A stretch of DNA of 58,582 nucleotides from an uncultured Clostridia bacterium (GTDB lineage Bacteria > Bacillota > Clostridia > Oscillospirales > Ruminococcaceae), in contig CANQXS010000016.1 of the NCBI GenBank assembly GCA_947627875.1, positions 1 to 58,582 of the forward strand. Reading direction: 5' to 3'. The translations under genes were made by a program, and so were the position numbers. The number at the start of each line of letters is the position of its first letter. Within the stretch, counting starts at the first letter, position 1. The notes below the pieces were generated by a model. It did not search any database. It was not told where the DNA came from and saw only the letters and a list, made by a program, of their open reading frames with translations. Positions 43,571-52,145 of the stretch are shown piece after piece.

Positions 43571-44215
43571 TTGTTGAATTTTCTGAACAACATACGGAGT
43601 GCGGAAAAGAAAATTTCCCTAAAAAGACAAATAATAAATACAGCAGCCATAGCGCTTTTGGGAATTGCATTGGGAGCGCTTTCAAAGTTTTTGGATACTG
43701 TCCCTGACAATCATTTACCTGCTTTGCTTCAATATTTGGACGTGACAAATTTTTTGGGACGGTTTGCCGTATGGATATTCCTTGCTGTGTGTATATCGGT
43801 TTACAGTTTAACATCGGTAAGAGCGGTAATCAATGTGTTCCTGTTCTTTACGGGGATGATTCTCAGCTATTATTTATACTCAACATTTATAGCGGGCTTT
43901 TTCCCGAAAAGTTATGCGATGATTTGGATCGGCTTTACCGTTGTTTCACCGTTGCTTGCCTTTATTTGTTGGTATGCGAAGGGTCAAAGCAGAATATCGC
44001 TGTTTCTTTCCGCAGGAATAACAGCTGTCCTTTTTAATATGTCGTTTGTGTACGGAATCGGATATTTTAACAGCCTCTCTCTTTTGGAAGCGTTGACATT
44101 TTTATGCGGGTGTGCCGTTTTGAAACGCCAAACTGTGATAAGCACCGTGATTATGATAGGGATAGGCGTTGCATTGGCTGTTTTGCTCAACATTGTCACA
44201 CCGTTTTCTTTCTGA
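43571..44215 (+). CDS. Polytopic membrane protein of unknown function
   Basis: A 214-residue membrane protein with six or seven predicted helices. Starts at TTG 43571 behind GGAGG (43556-43560). No family is clear; the layout resembles small uncharacterised Firmicutes membrane proteins. It is markedly more AT-rich than rmuC and the GNAT gene around it, which suggests separate acquisition. Confidence 0.7.
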   Translation: MLNFLNNIRSAEKKISLKRQIINTAAIALLGIALGALSKFLDTVPDNHLPALLQYLDVTNFLGRFAVWIFLAVCISVYSLTSVRAVINVFLFFTGMILSYYLYSTFIAGFFPKSYAMIWIGFTVVSPLLAFICWYAKGQSRISLFLSAGITAVLFNMSFVYGIGYFNSLSLLEALTFLCGCAVLKRQTVISTVIMIGIGVALAVLLNIVTPFSF

Positions 44216-44244
44216 TAAAGCAGCTTCCCGCTCATCTTCAAACA

Positions 44245-44275
44245 AAAAGCAGACGTTTTCGTCTGCTTTTCTTTT
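44245..44275. terminator. Bidirectional terminator
   Basis: AAAAGCAGACG (44245-44255) pairs with CGTCTGCTTTT (44260-44270) around TTTT, between convergent genes. Confidence 0.85.
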
Positions 44276-44714
44276 ATATTTCCTTTTTCAGCTCGAGATA
44301 TGGCAGCTCCTCAAAGCCGCAGCTTTCGTAGAGCTTCACCGCCGGCAGGTTTTCCCGCTCGGCTTCGAGGCGGATTATATGTCCGCGGTAATTTTTGTCG
44401 ACGTATTCAAAAAACGACCTTCCTATGCCCTTTCGGCGGTGTTCGGGCATAATATAAAGGTCCTCGACCCAAAGGCAGGGCTTTCCGAATTCCGTTGAAA
44501 ACCCGCTCGCGAGCATCGCGTAGCCCGCGGTCTTGCCGCCGTCGTCGAAGATGAGCCCTTCGAGCGGAACTCCCTCCGCGAGGCACGCCTTTACGTCGCT
44601 CTCGAAAATTTCCTCCGAACCGTTCGTCATCACGGCTTCCGAGGCGTAGAACACCCTCATCATCTCTTTGACCTCTTCGGCGTCGCCGAGGGTCATTTTT
44701 CGTATCTTAAGCAT
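44274..44714 (-). CDS. GNAT family N-acetyltransferase
   Basis: A 146-residue GNAT enzyme. The acetyl-CoA loop is MPEHRRKGIGRSFFEYV, preceded by strand 4 (CLWVEDLYI) and followed by AVKLYESCGFEELPYLEL. The WVEDLYI pattern resembles diamine/aminoglycoside acetyltransferase-like members, but the substrate is unassigned. It lies 7 bp downstream of rlmH and is probably in the walJ-rlmH operon. Confidence 0.88.
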   Translation of the reverse strand: MLKIRKMTLGDAEEVKEMMRVFYASEAVMTNGSEEIFESDVKACLAEGVPLEGLIFDDGGKTAGYAMLASGFSTEFGKPCLWVEDLYIMPEHRRKGIGRSFFEYVDKNYRGHIIRLEAERENLPAVKLYESCGFEELPYLELKKEI

Positions 44715-44721
44715 TTTTACC

Positions 44722-45207
44722 TCACTTATGGTATTTTGCGCCGGCGTTTATCGAAAACGCGCGGTATATCTGTTCGGCGAGCACCACCCGCGCGAGCTGA
44801 TGCGGCAGGGTCATCTTTGAAATGCTCAGCCTAAGGCTGCACCGCCGCTTTATCTCGGGGTCGAGCCCGAAGGAGCTCCCGATAAAGAAATTGACGGTTC
44901 CCGCGCCGCCGACTGCGGCTTCTTCAAGCTTTTTTGCGAGCTCTTCGCTCGAAAGCTGCGCGCCCTCTATGCACATAGCTATCGAAAACGCGCCCTTTAT
45001 ATCGAGATAGGGCATCATCAGCCTCGCTTCGGAGGCAAGAGCCGCCGCGATCTCGGCTTCGGAGGGCTTTTGCGGCAGCCGCGACTCCGAAAGCTCAATT
45101 ACGCTGAATTTGCAGTAAGCCCCGAGACGCTTTGAATATTCCGCGCAGGCGTCGCGCCAATAGGCTTCCTTGAGCTTCCCGACGCAAACGACGTTTACCG
45201 CAGTCAT
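44722..45207 (-). CDS. rlmH: 23S rRNA pseudouridine-1915 N3-methyltransferase RlmH
   Basis: A 161-residue SPOUT methyltransferase that methylates pseudouridine 1915 in helix 69 of 23S rRNA. The trefoil-knot signature is present as VNFFIGSSFGLDPEIK and the C-terminal LPHQLARVVLAEQIYRAF, followed by KYHK. Its start shares one base with the upstream stop codon (TAATG), so it is coupled to the WalJ-like gene, the classical Firmicutes neighbourhood. Confidence 0.96.
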   Translation of the reverse strand: MTAVNVVCVGKLKEAYWRDACAEYSKRLGAYCKFSVIELSESRLPQKPSEAEIAAALASEARLMMPYLDIKGAFSIAMCIEGAQLSSEELAKKLEEAAVGGAGTVNFFIGSSFGLDPEIKRRCSLRLSISKMTLPHQLARVVLAEQIYRAFSINAGAKYHK

Positions 45208-45992
45208 TAAAAGACCACCTCCAGCCCCTTCGTCTCGACCGGCGCCACCCTGAGCATATAGTCGCGGTTGCGCACGAATTTGCCGCTGAGGGCCCGCATA
45301 AGAGTGTTCTCCGCGACGATAGGAGTGTTGTTCTCGCGGCTGAGATGACCGAGAATTATCCTGCGGGTGCCGCTTTCAATCAGCGAGCAGACCTCGCGCG
45401 AGCTGTCGGTATTTGAAAGATGCCCGTAGTCCGAGGCGATGCGCTTTTTGAGGATAAACGGGTAGCTGCCGTTTCTGAGCATGCTCTCGTCGTAGTTGGA
45501 TTCTATCAGAACGAGGTCGGAGCCGCGAAGCTCGGAGTGTATCTCCGCGGTTACATGACCGAGGTCCGTGCAGACGCAGCAGGTCTTGCCGTCGGGGGTA
45601 TGTATTTTATAGCCTACGCTACCCTCGGCGTCGTGAGGGGTCTTGTATGAGGTAACGTAAAACCCGCCCGCATCAACTCCGCCGTCCGATTCGCCGCATT
45701 TGCATTCGGGGGGCAGAAGCTCCTTTCCGAGGAGCTTTCTCAGTGTAACGCGCGAAGCGTAGACCGGCGCGCCGAAGCAGCTTTCAAAGGTTTTGAGCCC
45801 GCCGATGTGGTCGGAATGGTCGTGGGTGATGAACACCGCGCGCACGGCTTCGGGCTGTATCCCGTTGAGCCTCAGCGCCGCGACGAGCCTGCGGCAGCTT
45901 ACGCCGGCGTCTATGAGTATCCCTCCGTCGGGGGTGCCGATAAAGTGGGAATTCCCCGAGCTCGAGGAAAACAGGGGATAGATCCTTGCCAA
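45207..45992 (-). CDS. MBL-fold hydrolase, WalJ/YycJ type
   Basis: A 261-residue metallo-beta-lactamase-fold protein. The metal motif is THDHSDHIGG, with DLGHVT, IESNYDESML and GHLSRENN downstream, the order of the WalJ/YycJ exonuclease-like group linked to cell-wall and DNA-repair functions. Start is a TTG (45992) with AGAAGG before it. It forms a coupled operon with rlmH; the walRK two-component genes normally upstream are not present here. Confidence 0.92.
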   Translation of the reverse strand: MARIYPLFSSSSGNSHFIGTPDGGILIDAGVSCRRLVAALRLNGIQPEAVRAVFITHDHSDHIGGLKTFESCFGAPVYASRVTLRKLLGKELLPPECKCGESDGGVDAGGFYVTSYKTPHDAEGSVGYKIHTPDGKTCCVCTDLGHVTAEIHSELRGSDLVLIESNYDESMLRNGSYPFILKKRIASDYGHLSNTDSSREVCSLIESGTRRIILGHLSRENNTPIVAENTLMRALSGKFVRNRDYMLRVAPVETKGLEVVF

Positions 45993-46079
45993 AATATACC
46001 TTCTCTCAAAAATGACGGCTAATAAATAGCCGTCAGACTTTTGTTTTGTTTTTCGGCGTCAAGCTTGCGTTAAACCCGC

Positions 46080-47360
46080 TCATATCGCCATTCGGGTATT
46101 GTCGTAGTCGGTTACTCTCGTAATGTCGGCTCCGAGACCTCTGAGCTTTTCGTCGATATTCTCGTAGCCGCGCTCGATGTGGTAGATATCCTCGACGACG
46201 GTAACGCCGTTCGCCATAAGCCCCGCGATGACGAGAGCCGCTCCCGCGCGAAGGTCGGTCGCCTTAACGGTCGCTCCCGAGAGCTCCGGAACGCCCTGAA
46301 TAACGGCTGTCGTTCCCTCGACGGTTATATCTGCGCCGAAGCGCCTCAGCTCGTTGACATATCTGAATCGGTTGTCGAAAATATTGTCGGTCACAACGCT
46401 TGTCCCCTCGGCTATCGTGAGCATAGTCGAGAACTGGGGCTGCATATCGGTCGGGAAGCCGGGGTGAACGAGGGTCTTGATGCTCGACTTCATAAGCGGA
46501 CCGTCGCAGCGGACATGTATGCACTCGTCGAACTCCTCTACGAATGCTCCCGCCTTGCGCAGCTTGTCGGTAATGGATTCAAGGTGCTTAGGAATGACGT
46601 TCTTTATCATAACGTCGCCCTTGGTGGCTGCCGCGGCGACCATATAGGTACCTGCCTCTATCGGGTCGGGGATAACAGCGTAATCGGCTCCGTGGAGCTG
46701 CTTTACGCCGCGAATCTTTATAACGTCGGTGCCGGCGCCCATAATGTCGGCTCCCATCGAGTTGAGGAAGTTTGCAACGTCGACTATCTGGGGCTCCTTT
46801 GCGGCGTTCTCGATAACGGTAAGACCTTCAGCCTTGACCGCTGCGAAAATTGCGTTTATCGTTCCGCCTACGGTAACGATGTCGAAGTAAATCTGGCTGC
46901 CTATAAGCCTGTCCGCTCTTAGGCTCACAACGCCGCCGTCAATGGAATGGCGCGCGCCGAGGGTATCGAAGGCTTTGAGATGCTGGTCTATCGGTCTGTC
47001 GCCGAGGTCGCAGCCGCCGGGCATCGGAACGTCGGCTTTATGGAATCTTCCGAGAAGAGTCCCCAAGAAGTAGCTCGAAGCGCGGCAGGCTCTTGCAAGC
47101 TCGTAAGGAACGACCGGGTCGCTTATCCCGCGGGCGTCGATGCGAATGGTGTTCTTGTCGATTATCTTGATGCTCGCGCCCATTTCGTATAAAATTTTGA
47201 TGCATATATTTATATCCCGAATTTCGGGGACGTTTTCCAAAAGGCAGGGACCGTCCGCTAAAATCGCGGCGGCGACGATGGCAACGGCGGCGTTTTTGGC
47301 TCCGCTGATCAAAACCTCTCCGCGAAGCGGCTTTCCGCCCCTGATAACAAATTTTTCCAT
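46080..47360 (-). CDS. murA: UDP-N-acetylglucosamine 1-carboxyvinyltransferase (MurA)
   Basis: A 426-residue MurA, first committed enzyme of peptidoglycan synthesis: it transfers enolpyruvate from PEP to UDP-GlcNAc. The active-site Cys is in MPGGCDLGDRPIDQHL, so the enzyme is of the fosfomycin-sensitive Cys type. Other family blocks are LISGAKNAAV, ARACRASSYFLG and DLRAGAALVIAGL. The ATG at 47360 follows GGAGATAT; an upstream frame is rejected. Its promoter is at 47424-47452. Confidence 0.97.
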   Translation of the reverse strand: MEKFVIRGGKPLRGEVLISGAKNAAVAIVAAAILADGPCLLENVPEIRDINICIKILYEMGASIKIIDKNTIRIDARGISDPVVPYELARACRASSYFLGTLLGRFHKADVPMPGGCDLGDRPIDQHLKAFDTLGARHSIDGGVVSLRADRLIGSQIYFDIVTVGGTINAIFAAVKAEGLTVIENAAKEPQIVDVANFLNSMGADIMGAGTDVIKIRGVKQLHGADYAVIPDPIEAGTYMVAAAATKGDVMIKNVIPKHLESITDKLRKAGAFVEEFDECIHVRCDGPLMKSSIKTLVHPGFPTDMQPQFSTMLTIAEGTSVVTDNIFDNRFRYVNELRRFGADITVEGTTAVIQGVPELSGATVKATDLRAGAALVIAGLMANGVTVVEDIYHIERGYENIDEKLRGLGADITRVTDYDNTRMAI

Positions 47361-47423
47361 AAGATATCTCCAAACCGTATATATTCTAAATGGCGGCAAG
47401 CCGCCCGAAGCTTCTTTCTATAT

Positions 47424-47452
47424 ATTGTATCACGCTTTTCAGAAAATAGCAA
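47424..47452 (-). promoter_or_regulatory. murA promoter
   Basis: TTGCTA (47447-47452), a 17-bp spacer and TACAAT (47424-47429) on the - strand. Confidence 0.65.
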
Positions 47453-47728
47453 TTACAAAACCGTAACAATTTTAAAAAATTTTCGACTTTTTTGCAATTC
47501 TTTTAAGATTATACTCCGAAGCCGAGAAAAAAGCAAGACTTGTTTTGCCAAAAATACAAAATGTGAGAAAAAGCAGGACTGAGCGGAGAAAAGCGGGAAT
47601 TTGAAGTGAATTTACATAAAAATCGGTCAAAGAGCAGGATATCCTCCTCTCGAGTGAGCGGTATTTTGGCGGTTAGGATCAGCAATACGCGCAAGTGCGA
47701 ATTCGTCTTCTCATCTTTTATTTTTCTG
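47453..47728. other. AT-rich intergenic region between divergent murA and rodA
   Basis: About 275 bp with no gene, repeat or clear RNA structure beyond the two divergent promoters at its borders. Confidence 0.6.
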
Positions 47729-47757
47729 TTGAATTTTTGCTCGGGATATGGTATTAT
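47729..47757 (+). promoter_or_regulatory. rodA promoter
   Basis: TTGAAT (47729-47734), a 17-bp spacer and TATTAT (47752-47757), about 40 bp before the start codon. Confidence 0.65.
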
Positions 47758-47796
47758 ATTTTTATATGATTTTGCACGGGAAGGGGGCTGCGGGAG

Positions 47797-48963
47797 TTGG
47801 TAAAAAAAATATTCGGGCTTATTTGGCAGTATCTCCGCCGGCTCGACAAAACCCTGCTCTTTCTTACCCTCGGCGTATGCGCATACAGCGTTACCGTACT
47901 CTATTCGCTCGTTATCAACAGTCAGACCCAGTCGATAACCAACGCCTCGCTCGATTACACCGATTACCGCACTCAGGCTCTCGCCGCACTTCTGGGGATT
48001 TTTGCTTCGCTCGTTATAGCGGCGTGGGATTACCGCAAGTTTTCAAAGCTCTGGTTCATATATTTTCCGCTGATGGTCGGGCTCACCTGCCTTACCTTCA
48101 CATCGCTCGGGCAGGCGGGTCTTGAGGGCGCAGACGACCGCGCCTGGCTCGCGATAGGCGGCTTCACGGTCCAGCCCGCGGAGTTTTTAAAGCTCGCGTT
48201 TATCCTCTCGTTTGCTTACCACTGCCATAAAACGAAGGATTTCTTCAACAACCCGCTCAACGTCCTTATTCTCTGCATTCACGGCGCAATACCGATAGGT
48301 CTCGTTATGCTTCAGGGCGACGACGGCACCGCGCTCGTATTCGCGGCTATGTTCGTTATGATGCTCTTCGCGGCGGGGATATCCTGGAAATACATTCTCG
48401 GCGCGGGTATCCTCTCGCCGATAGCGATTTGGTTTATGTGGAGCCATTACCTCCAGCCCGTCCATAAAAACCGCATACTTTCGATTATCAACCCCGAAAA
48501 ATACGCCACGGCAGACTCGCTCTACCAGACCAATCTTGCAAAAATCGCTCTCGGCTCGGGGCAGGTCAGGGGGAAGGGGCTCTTCGGCGGCGACTACTCT
48601 TATGTCCCCGTGAGCCATAACGACTTTATCTTTTCATATTACGGGCAGACCCTCGGCTTTATCGGCTGCCTCGCCCTCGTTATCCTCCTTGCGGTCATCT
48701 GCCTGAGAATTCTCGGGAACAGCCTTCGCGCGGGCGACGCCCTCGGCAGGATAATCTGCGTCGGGGTTTTTGCATATCTCTTCGTTCAGAGTGTGCTCAA
48801 CATCGGAATGGTGATGGGCGTTACGCCGGTTATCGGGATAACCCTCCCGTTCGCTTCTGCGGGCGGCAGCTCGATGCTCACCTCTACCGTAGCGATAGGG
48901 CTCGTTATGTCGGTGCATTATCACTCCGCGAAATACGACACGCTTTTCGCGAAAAAGAGGTAG
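47797..48963 (+). CDS. rodA: RodA/FtsW/SpoVE-type peptidoglycan polymerase
   Basis: A 388-residue SEDS glycosyltransferase with ten predicted helices. Diagnostic segments are GADDRAWLAIGGFTVQPAEFLKL (partly quoted), LMLQGDDGTALVF with the catalytic Asp region, RGKGLFGGDYSYVPVSHNDFIF and the C-terminal TLPFASAGGSSML. SEDS proteins polymerise lipid II with a class B PBP; the RodA branch is favoured over FtsW by length and lack of division genes nearby. The start is TTG at 47797. Confidence 0.92.
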   Translation: MVKKIFGLIWQYLRRLDKTLLFLTLGVCAYSVTVLYSLVINSQTQSITNASLDYTDYRTQALAALLGIFASLVIAAWDYRKFSKLWFIYFPLMVGLTCLTFTSLGQAGLEGADDRAWLAIGGFTVQPAEFLKLAFILSFAYHCHKTKDFFNNPLNVLILCIHGAIPIGLVMLQGDDGTALVFAAMFVMMLFAAGISWKYILGAGILSPIAIWFMWSHYLQPVHKNRILSIINPEKYATADSLYQTNLAKIALGSGQVRGKGLFGGDYSYVPVSHNDFIFSYYGQTLGFIGCLALVILLAVICLRILGNSLRAGDALGRIICVGVFAYLFVQSVLNIGMVMGVTPVIGITLPFASAGGSSMLTSTVAIGLVMSVHYHSAKYDTLFAKKR

Positions 48964-48967
48964 CGCT

Positions 48968-49516
48968 ATGAGATTTAAGAGCGGTATTCAAAGAACGCTG
49001 TTTTTAATGCTGATTTTCAGCCTTGCGGTTATGATTTTCTGCTTCTTTTTGAGGGATATCGGCTTTTTTGAGAGCCTCGGCATAACCGCGCTTGCGGTCT
49101 TTACCCACGCCGTTATAAGATATGCCGGCTCGGTGATAGTTTCGGTCCTTCCGAAGCGCTTTACCGACCCTTCGCGTAAATGCTATCAGCCGAAGAAATG
49201 GGAGCCCGCGCTCTATAAAAAGCTCGGCTTCAAAAGGCTGAAAAACCGCGCTCCGACCTATGACCCCGACGAATTCGACTTTAAAAAGAGGACTCCGAGG
49301 GAGCTCCTCGAAAACTCCTGCCGCGCCGAAGCGATACATAAAATCATAACCCTGATGAGCTTTCTGCCGGCGCTCTATTCGCTGAAATTCGGGGCGCTGC
49401 CGGTGTTTTTGATAACGTCGGCGCTCGGAGCGGCGGTAGACCTCTACTTCGTCGCGGTCCAGCGATATAACCGCCCTCGGCTGATAAAATACGCCTCTCT
49501 TCATGAAAATAAATAA
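48968..49516 (+). CDS. Small membrane protein, CrtO-acyltransferase-like
   Basis: A 182-residue membrane protein with helices at about 8-28, 35-60, 125-142 and 145-165. The pattern PKKWEPALYKKLGFKRLKNR, then CRAEAIHKI and a C-terminal QRYNRPRL resembles the glycosyl-diaponeurosporenoate acyltransferase (CrtO)-like family; there are no carotenoid genes here, so a different acyl acceptor is likely. It starts 4 bp after rodA and is probably co-transcribed. Confidence 0.68.
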   Translation: MRFKSGIQRTLFLMLIFSLAVMIFCFFLRDIGFFESLGITALAVFTHAVIRYAGSVIVSVLPKRFTDPSRKCYQPKKWEPALYKKLGFKRLKNRAPTYDPDEFDFKKRTPRELLENSCRAEAIHKIITLMSFLPALYSLKFGALPVFLITSALGAAVDLYFVAVQRYNRPRLIKYASLHENK

Positions 49517-49529
49517 AGGAGATAAACTT

Positions 49530-50750
49530 ATGAAAAAGGTAACACTGTCTCAGTTAAACTGCCCGACCGAGCGCGTCGAAGAGCTTGAGCGGCTCTTTGA
49601 GAGCCGCTTCGGCGCAAAGCCCTCAAGGTGGTTTTCGGCTCCGGGGAGGAGCGAGATCTGCGGCAACCATACCGACCACAACCGCGGAAAGGTTATGGCG
49701 GCGGCTGTAAATCTCGACGTAATAGCCGCGGTCGAGCCCACCGACGACGGAACGGTAACGGTAAAATCCGTCGGTCACGAGGAAAATCGGGTAGATATTT
49801 CCGAGCTTTCCGCCCTTGAATCCGAAAAGAACACCTCTACGGCGCTCGTGAGGGGAGTTTTGGCGGGGTTCAGAGCAAGAGGATATAAAATCGGCGGCTT
49901 TAACGCCTATACCCAGTCCGACGTATTAAAGGGCTCGGGGCTGTCGTCGTCGGCGGCGTTCGAGGTGCTTATAGGAACGGTTCTCAGCGGGCTTTACAAC
50001 GGCGGCGAGGTCTCGCCAGTCAAGATAGCAAAGATAGCGCAGTTCGCCGAAAACGCCTATTTCGGCAAACCCTCGGGGCTTATGGACCAGATGGCGAGCT
50101 CGGTGGGAGGCTTCACTAAAATCGACTTTGAAGACCCCGAAAAGCCGCTTATCGAGGCGGTCTCGCTCGACCTTGAGGCTCACGGTCACAGCCTCTGCAT
50201 CGTAGATACCAAGGGCAGCCACGCCGACCTAACCCCCGATTACGCCGCAATTCCCGCCGAGATGAAAGCCGCCGCTGCGTTCTTCGGAAAGGACTGCCTG
50301 CGCGGGGTCTCAAAGGCGGAGATAATCGCGAACCTTCCCGCGCTGCGCGAAAAAGTCGGGGACAGGGCTGTCCTTCGGGCGCTGCATTTTGCCGACGAGA
50401 ACGCGCGGGTCGACAGCCTTGCCGAAGCGATAAAGAGCGGCGATTTCGCGGCTTTCCTCTCGGTTATAGACCGCTCGGGCGAGAGCTCCTATAAATACCT
50501 CCAGAACGTCTATTCCTGCGCGCACCCCGAAGAGCAGGGCGTTTCGCTCGCTATATACCTTGCAAAATCTCTTCTTGACGGCGAAGGCGCGGCGAGAGTC
50601 CACGGCGGGGGCTTCGCGGGAACGATCCAGGCTTTCGTCCCGAAGCATAAGCTCGAAAGCTTCATTTCGGGAATGGAGGGCGTTTTCGGCGAGGGAAGCT
50701 GCCACGTTCTGAATGTAAGACCCTTCGGCGGAGTAGAGGTGGCGCCGTGA
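49530..50750 (+). CDS. galK: Galactokinase-family GHMP kinase
   Basis: A 406-residue GHMP sugar kinase. The galactokinase signature appears as APGRSEICGNHTDHNRG, the ATP-binding motif 2 is GSGLSSSAAFEV and the C-terminal motif 3 is ARVHGGGFAGTIQAF. In this clostridial subgroup NLIGEH is replaced by SEICGNH. It probably phosphorylates galactose or a related sugar at C1, but no galT or galE lies alongside, so the sugar is inferred. The ATG at 49530 has AAAGGAG; its stop overlaps the GTG of trmB. Confidence 0.87.
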   Translation: MKKVTLSQLNCPTERVEELERLFESRFGAKPSRWFSAPGRSEICGNHTDHNRGKVMAAAVNLDVIAAVEPTDDGTVTVKSVGHEENRVDISELSALESEKNTSTALVRGVLAGFRARGYKIGGFNAYTQSDVLKGSGLSSSAAFEVLIGTVLSGLYNGGEVSPVKIAKIAQFAENAYFGKPSGLMDQMASSVGGFTKIDFEDPEKPLIEAVSLDLEAHGHSLCIVDTKGSHADLTPDYAAIPAEMKAAAAFFGKDCLRGVSKAEIIANLPALREKVGDRAVLRALHFADENARVDSLAEAIKSGDFAAFLSVIDRSGESSYKYLQNVYSCAHPEEQGVSLAIYLAKSLLDGEGAARVHGGGFAGTIQAFVPKHKLESFISGMEGVFGEGSCHVLNVRPFGGVEVAP

Positions 50751-51424
50751 GAATGAGAAAAAAAGCGCGCCTTGAGGAACGCCTTGCCGCCTGCGCCGAA
50801 ACCGGAAAGCTGCTTATACTCAACTGCGAGGACAGGCATTTTCAGCGCGCCGTCGAAAAGAAGGAATACCTCGATTTTGAAGCCCTTTTCGGGAACCGAA
50901 ACCCCGTCGTCCTCGAGATAGGCGCGGGCAAGGGGCAGTTTTGCTGCGGTCTGGCTCAGCGCGACCACGAAACTAACATAATCGCCGTCGAAAAGACCTC
51001 TAACGTTATCGTCGACGCCGCCGAAAAGATAATAGCCCTCGGGCTTAAAAACGCCGTCGCCGTTCGCTGCGACGCGGAATACCTCGAAAAATACATTCCC
51101 GAGCATTCGGTAGAGCGGATATATCTGAATTTCAGCTGCCCTTATCCGAAAAAATCCTACGCCGCCCACCGGCTCACTCACCGCAAATTCCTCGAGATAT
51201 ACAAAAAGCTCCTTGTTTCCGGCGGGGAGATACACCAAAAGACCGACAACCGCGAATTCTTCGAGTTTTCTATCGAGGAGTTCTCCGAGAGCGGCTACAC
51301 TCTTAAAAACATCAGCCTCGACCTTCATAACAGCGGCTTCGAGGGCAATATCGTTACCGAGTATGAGAAGCGGTTTTCTGACCTCGGTCAGCCCATCTAC
51401 CGCCTCGAAGCGTATCTGAAATAA
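50747..51424 (+). CDS. trmB: tRNA (guanine-46-N7)-methyltransferase TrmB
   Basis: A 225-residue Rossmann methyltransferase that makes m7G46 in tRNA variable loops. The SAM site is VVLEIGAGKGQF, the motif after it is NIIAVEKTSN, and the C-terminal TDNREFFEFS is diagnostic. The family segment NFSDPWPKK reads NFSCPYPKK here: the conserved Asp is Cys and Trp is Tyr. GTG at 50747 overlaps the galK stop (GTGA); ATG at 50753 is an alternative. The unusual residue is worth noting but the rest is canonical. Confidence 0.93.
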   Translation: MRMRKKARLEERLAACAETGKLLILNCEDRHFQRAVEKKEYLDFEALFGNRNPVVLEIGAGKGQFCCGLAQRDHETNIIAVEKTSNVIVDAAEKIIALGLKNAVAVRCDAEYLEKYIPEHSVERIYLNFSCPYPKKSYAAHRLTHRKFLEIYKKLLVSGGEIHQKTDNREFFEFSIEEFSESGYTLKNISLDLHNSGFEGNIVTEYEKRFSDLGQPIYRLEAYLK

Positions 51425-51437
51425 TTTTTGCGCATAA

Positions 51438-51485
51438 AAACGCAGCGAGCCCCTCTGCGGGAGCCCGTCTGCGTTTGTTTTTTTA
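51438..51485. terminator. Bidirectional terminator after trmB
   Basis: AAACGCAG (51438-51445) pairs with CTGCGTTT (51469-51476), with a second inner GC hairpin, followed by T7. Confidence 0.82.
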
Positions 51486-51963
51486 CCTTACTATGAGGTC
51501 AACTCCGAGGAGCGAGTCTATATAGAAGTTATAAACAGTTAAGCCGCCGTCTCTCATAAGCCTGACGGTATAAGTGTGATACCCCATCGCGTTTTCCTTA
51601 AATTCGCAGGTCAGGACGTAAAGCTTTGAGACCTCTTCTTCGCTGAGACCGTATATCTCGGTGCAGAGCTCTTTAGCCCTTTCAATCGCTTCCTCTTCGC
51701 TCATATAGTCGTCGGTGGTAACGGCGTCGAAGCTTAAGATATCGCCGGTCTTGGCGTCTATTTCATAGGTGTTGAGCCTGAGGTCGTAGGTCTTCGGGTA
51801 GTCCTTAAGCCCGAATTTGAAGCTGATTTTGTAAACACCGCCGTCGAGCTCTGAAGCAAGGCTGTTTACTATTATCTCGTTTACTCCCGAGTTTTCGAGG
51901 GCTATTGCCGCCGCTTGAAATGCGTTCTATGACCGCATCGAGTTTTTCGGACGGGTCTGCCAT
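51483..51963 (-). pseudogene. Frameshifted PepSY-like small protein
   Basis: A start ATG at 51963 with GAAAGGGG upstream opens MADPSEKLDAVIE, then the frame is lost near 51910-51925. The rest of a typical PepSY-like protein continues in another frame: AFQAAAIALENSGVNEIIV, DLRLNTYEIDAKTGDILSFD and EEEAIERAKELC, down to the stop at 51483. The second part has no start of its own except internal ATGs. Either the gene is inactivated or the assembly has an indel. PepSY domains usually inhibit proteases or bind peptides outside the cell. Confidence 0.78.
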
Positions 51964-52091
51964 TTTATCGCCCCTTTCACATATATATTGCACGGGAAAG
52001 CCGTTTTATCGAATCGCGGAATAGTTTTTATTATAGCCGAAGGAAGGGGAGGAGTAAAGGAGCGGCAGCAGGTCTGACCGTTGATTCTGGG

Positions 52092-52129
52092 AAAAAACAA
52101 TACCCCTTTCCTTAACGAAAATGGGTATT
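52092..52129 (-). terminator. Terminator of the sirtuin gene
   Basis: AATACCC (52099-52105) pairs with GGGTATT (52123-52129), followed on the - strand by a T-rich tract (A-run at 52092-52097). Confidence 0.7.
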
Positions 52130-52145
52130 TCGGTTCTTAGCGATT

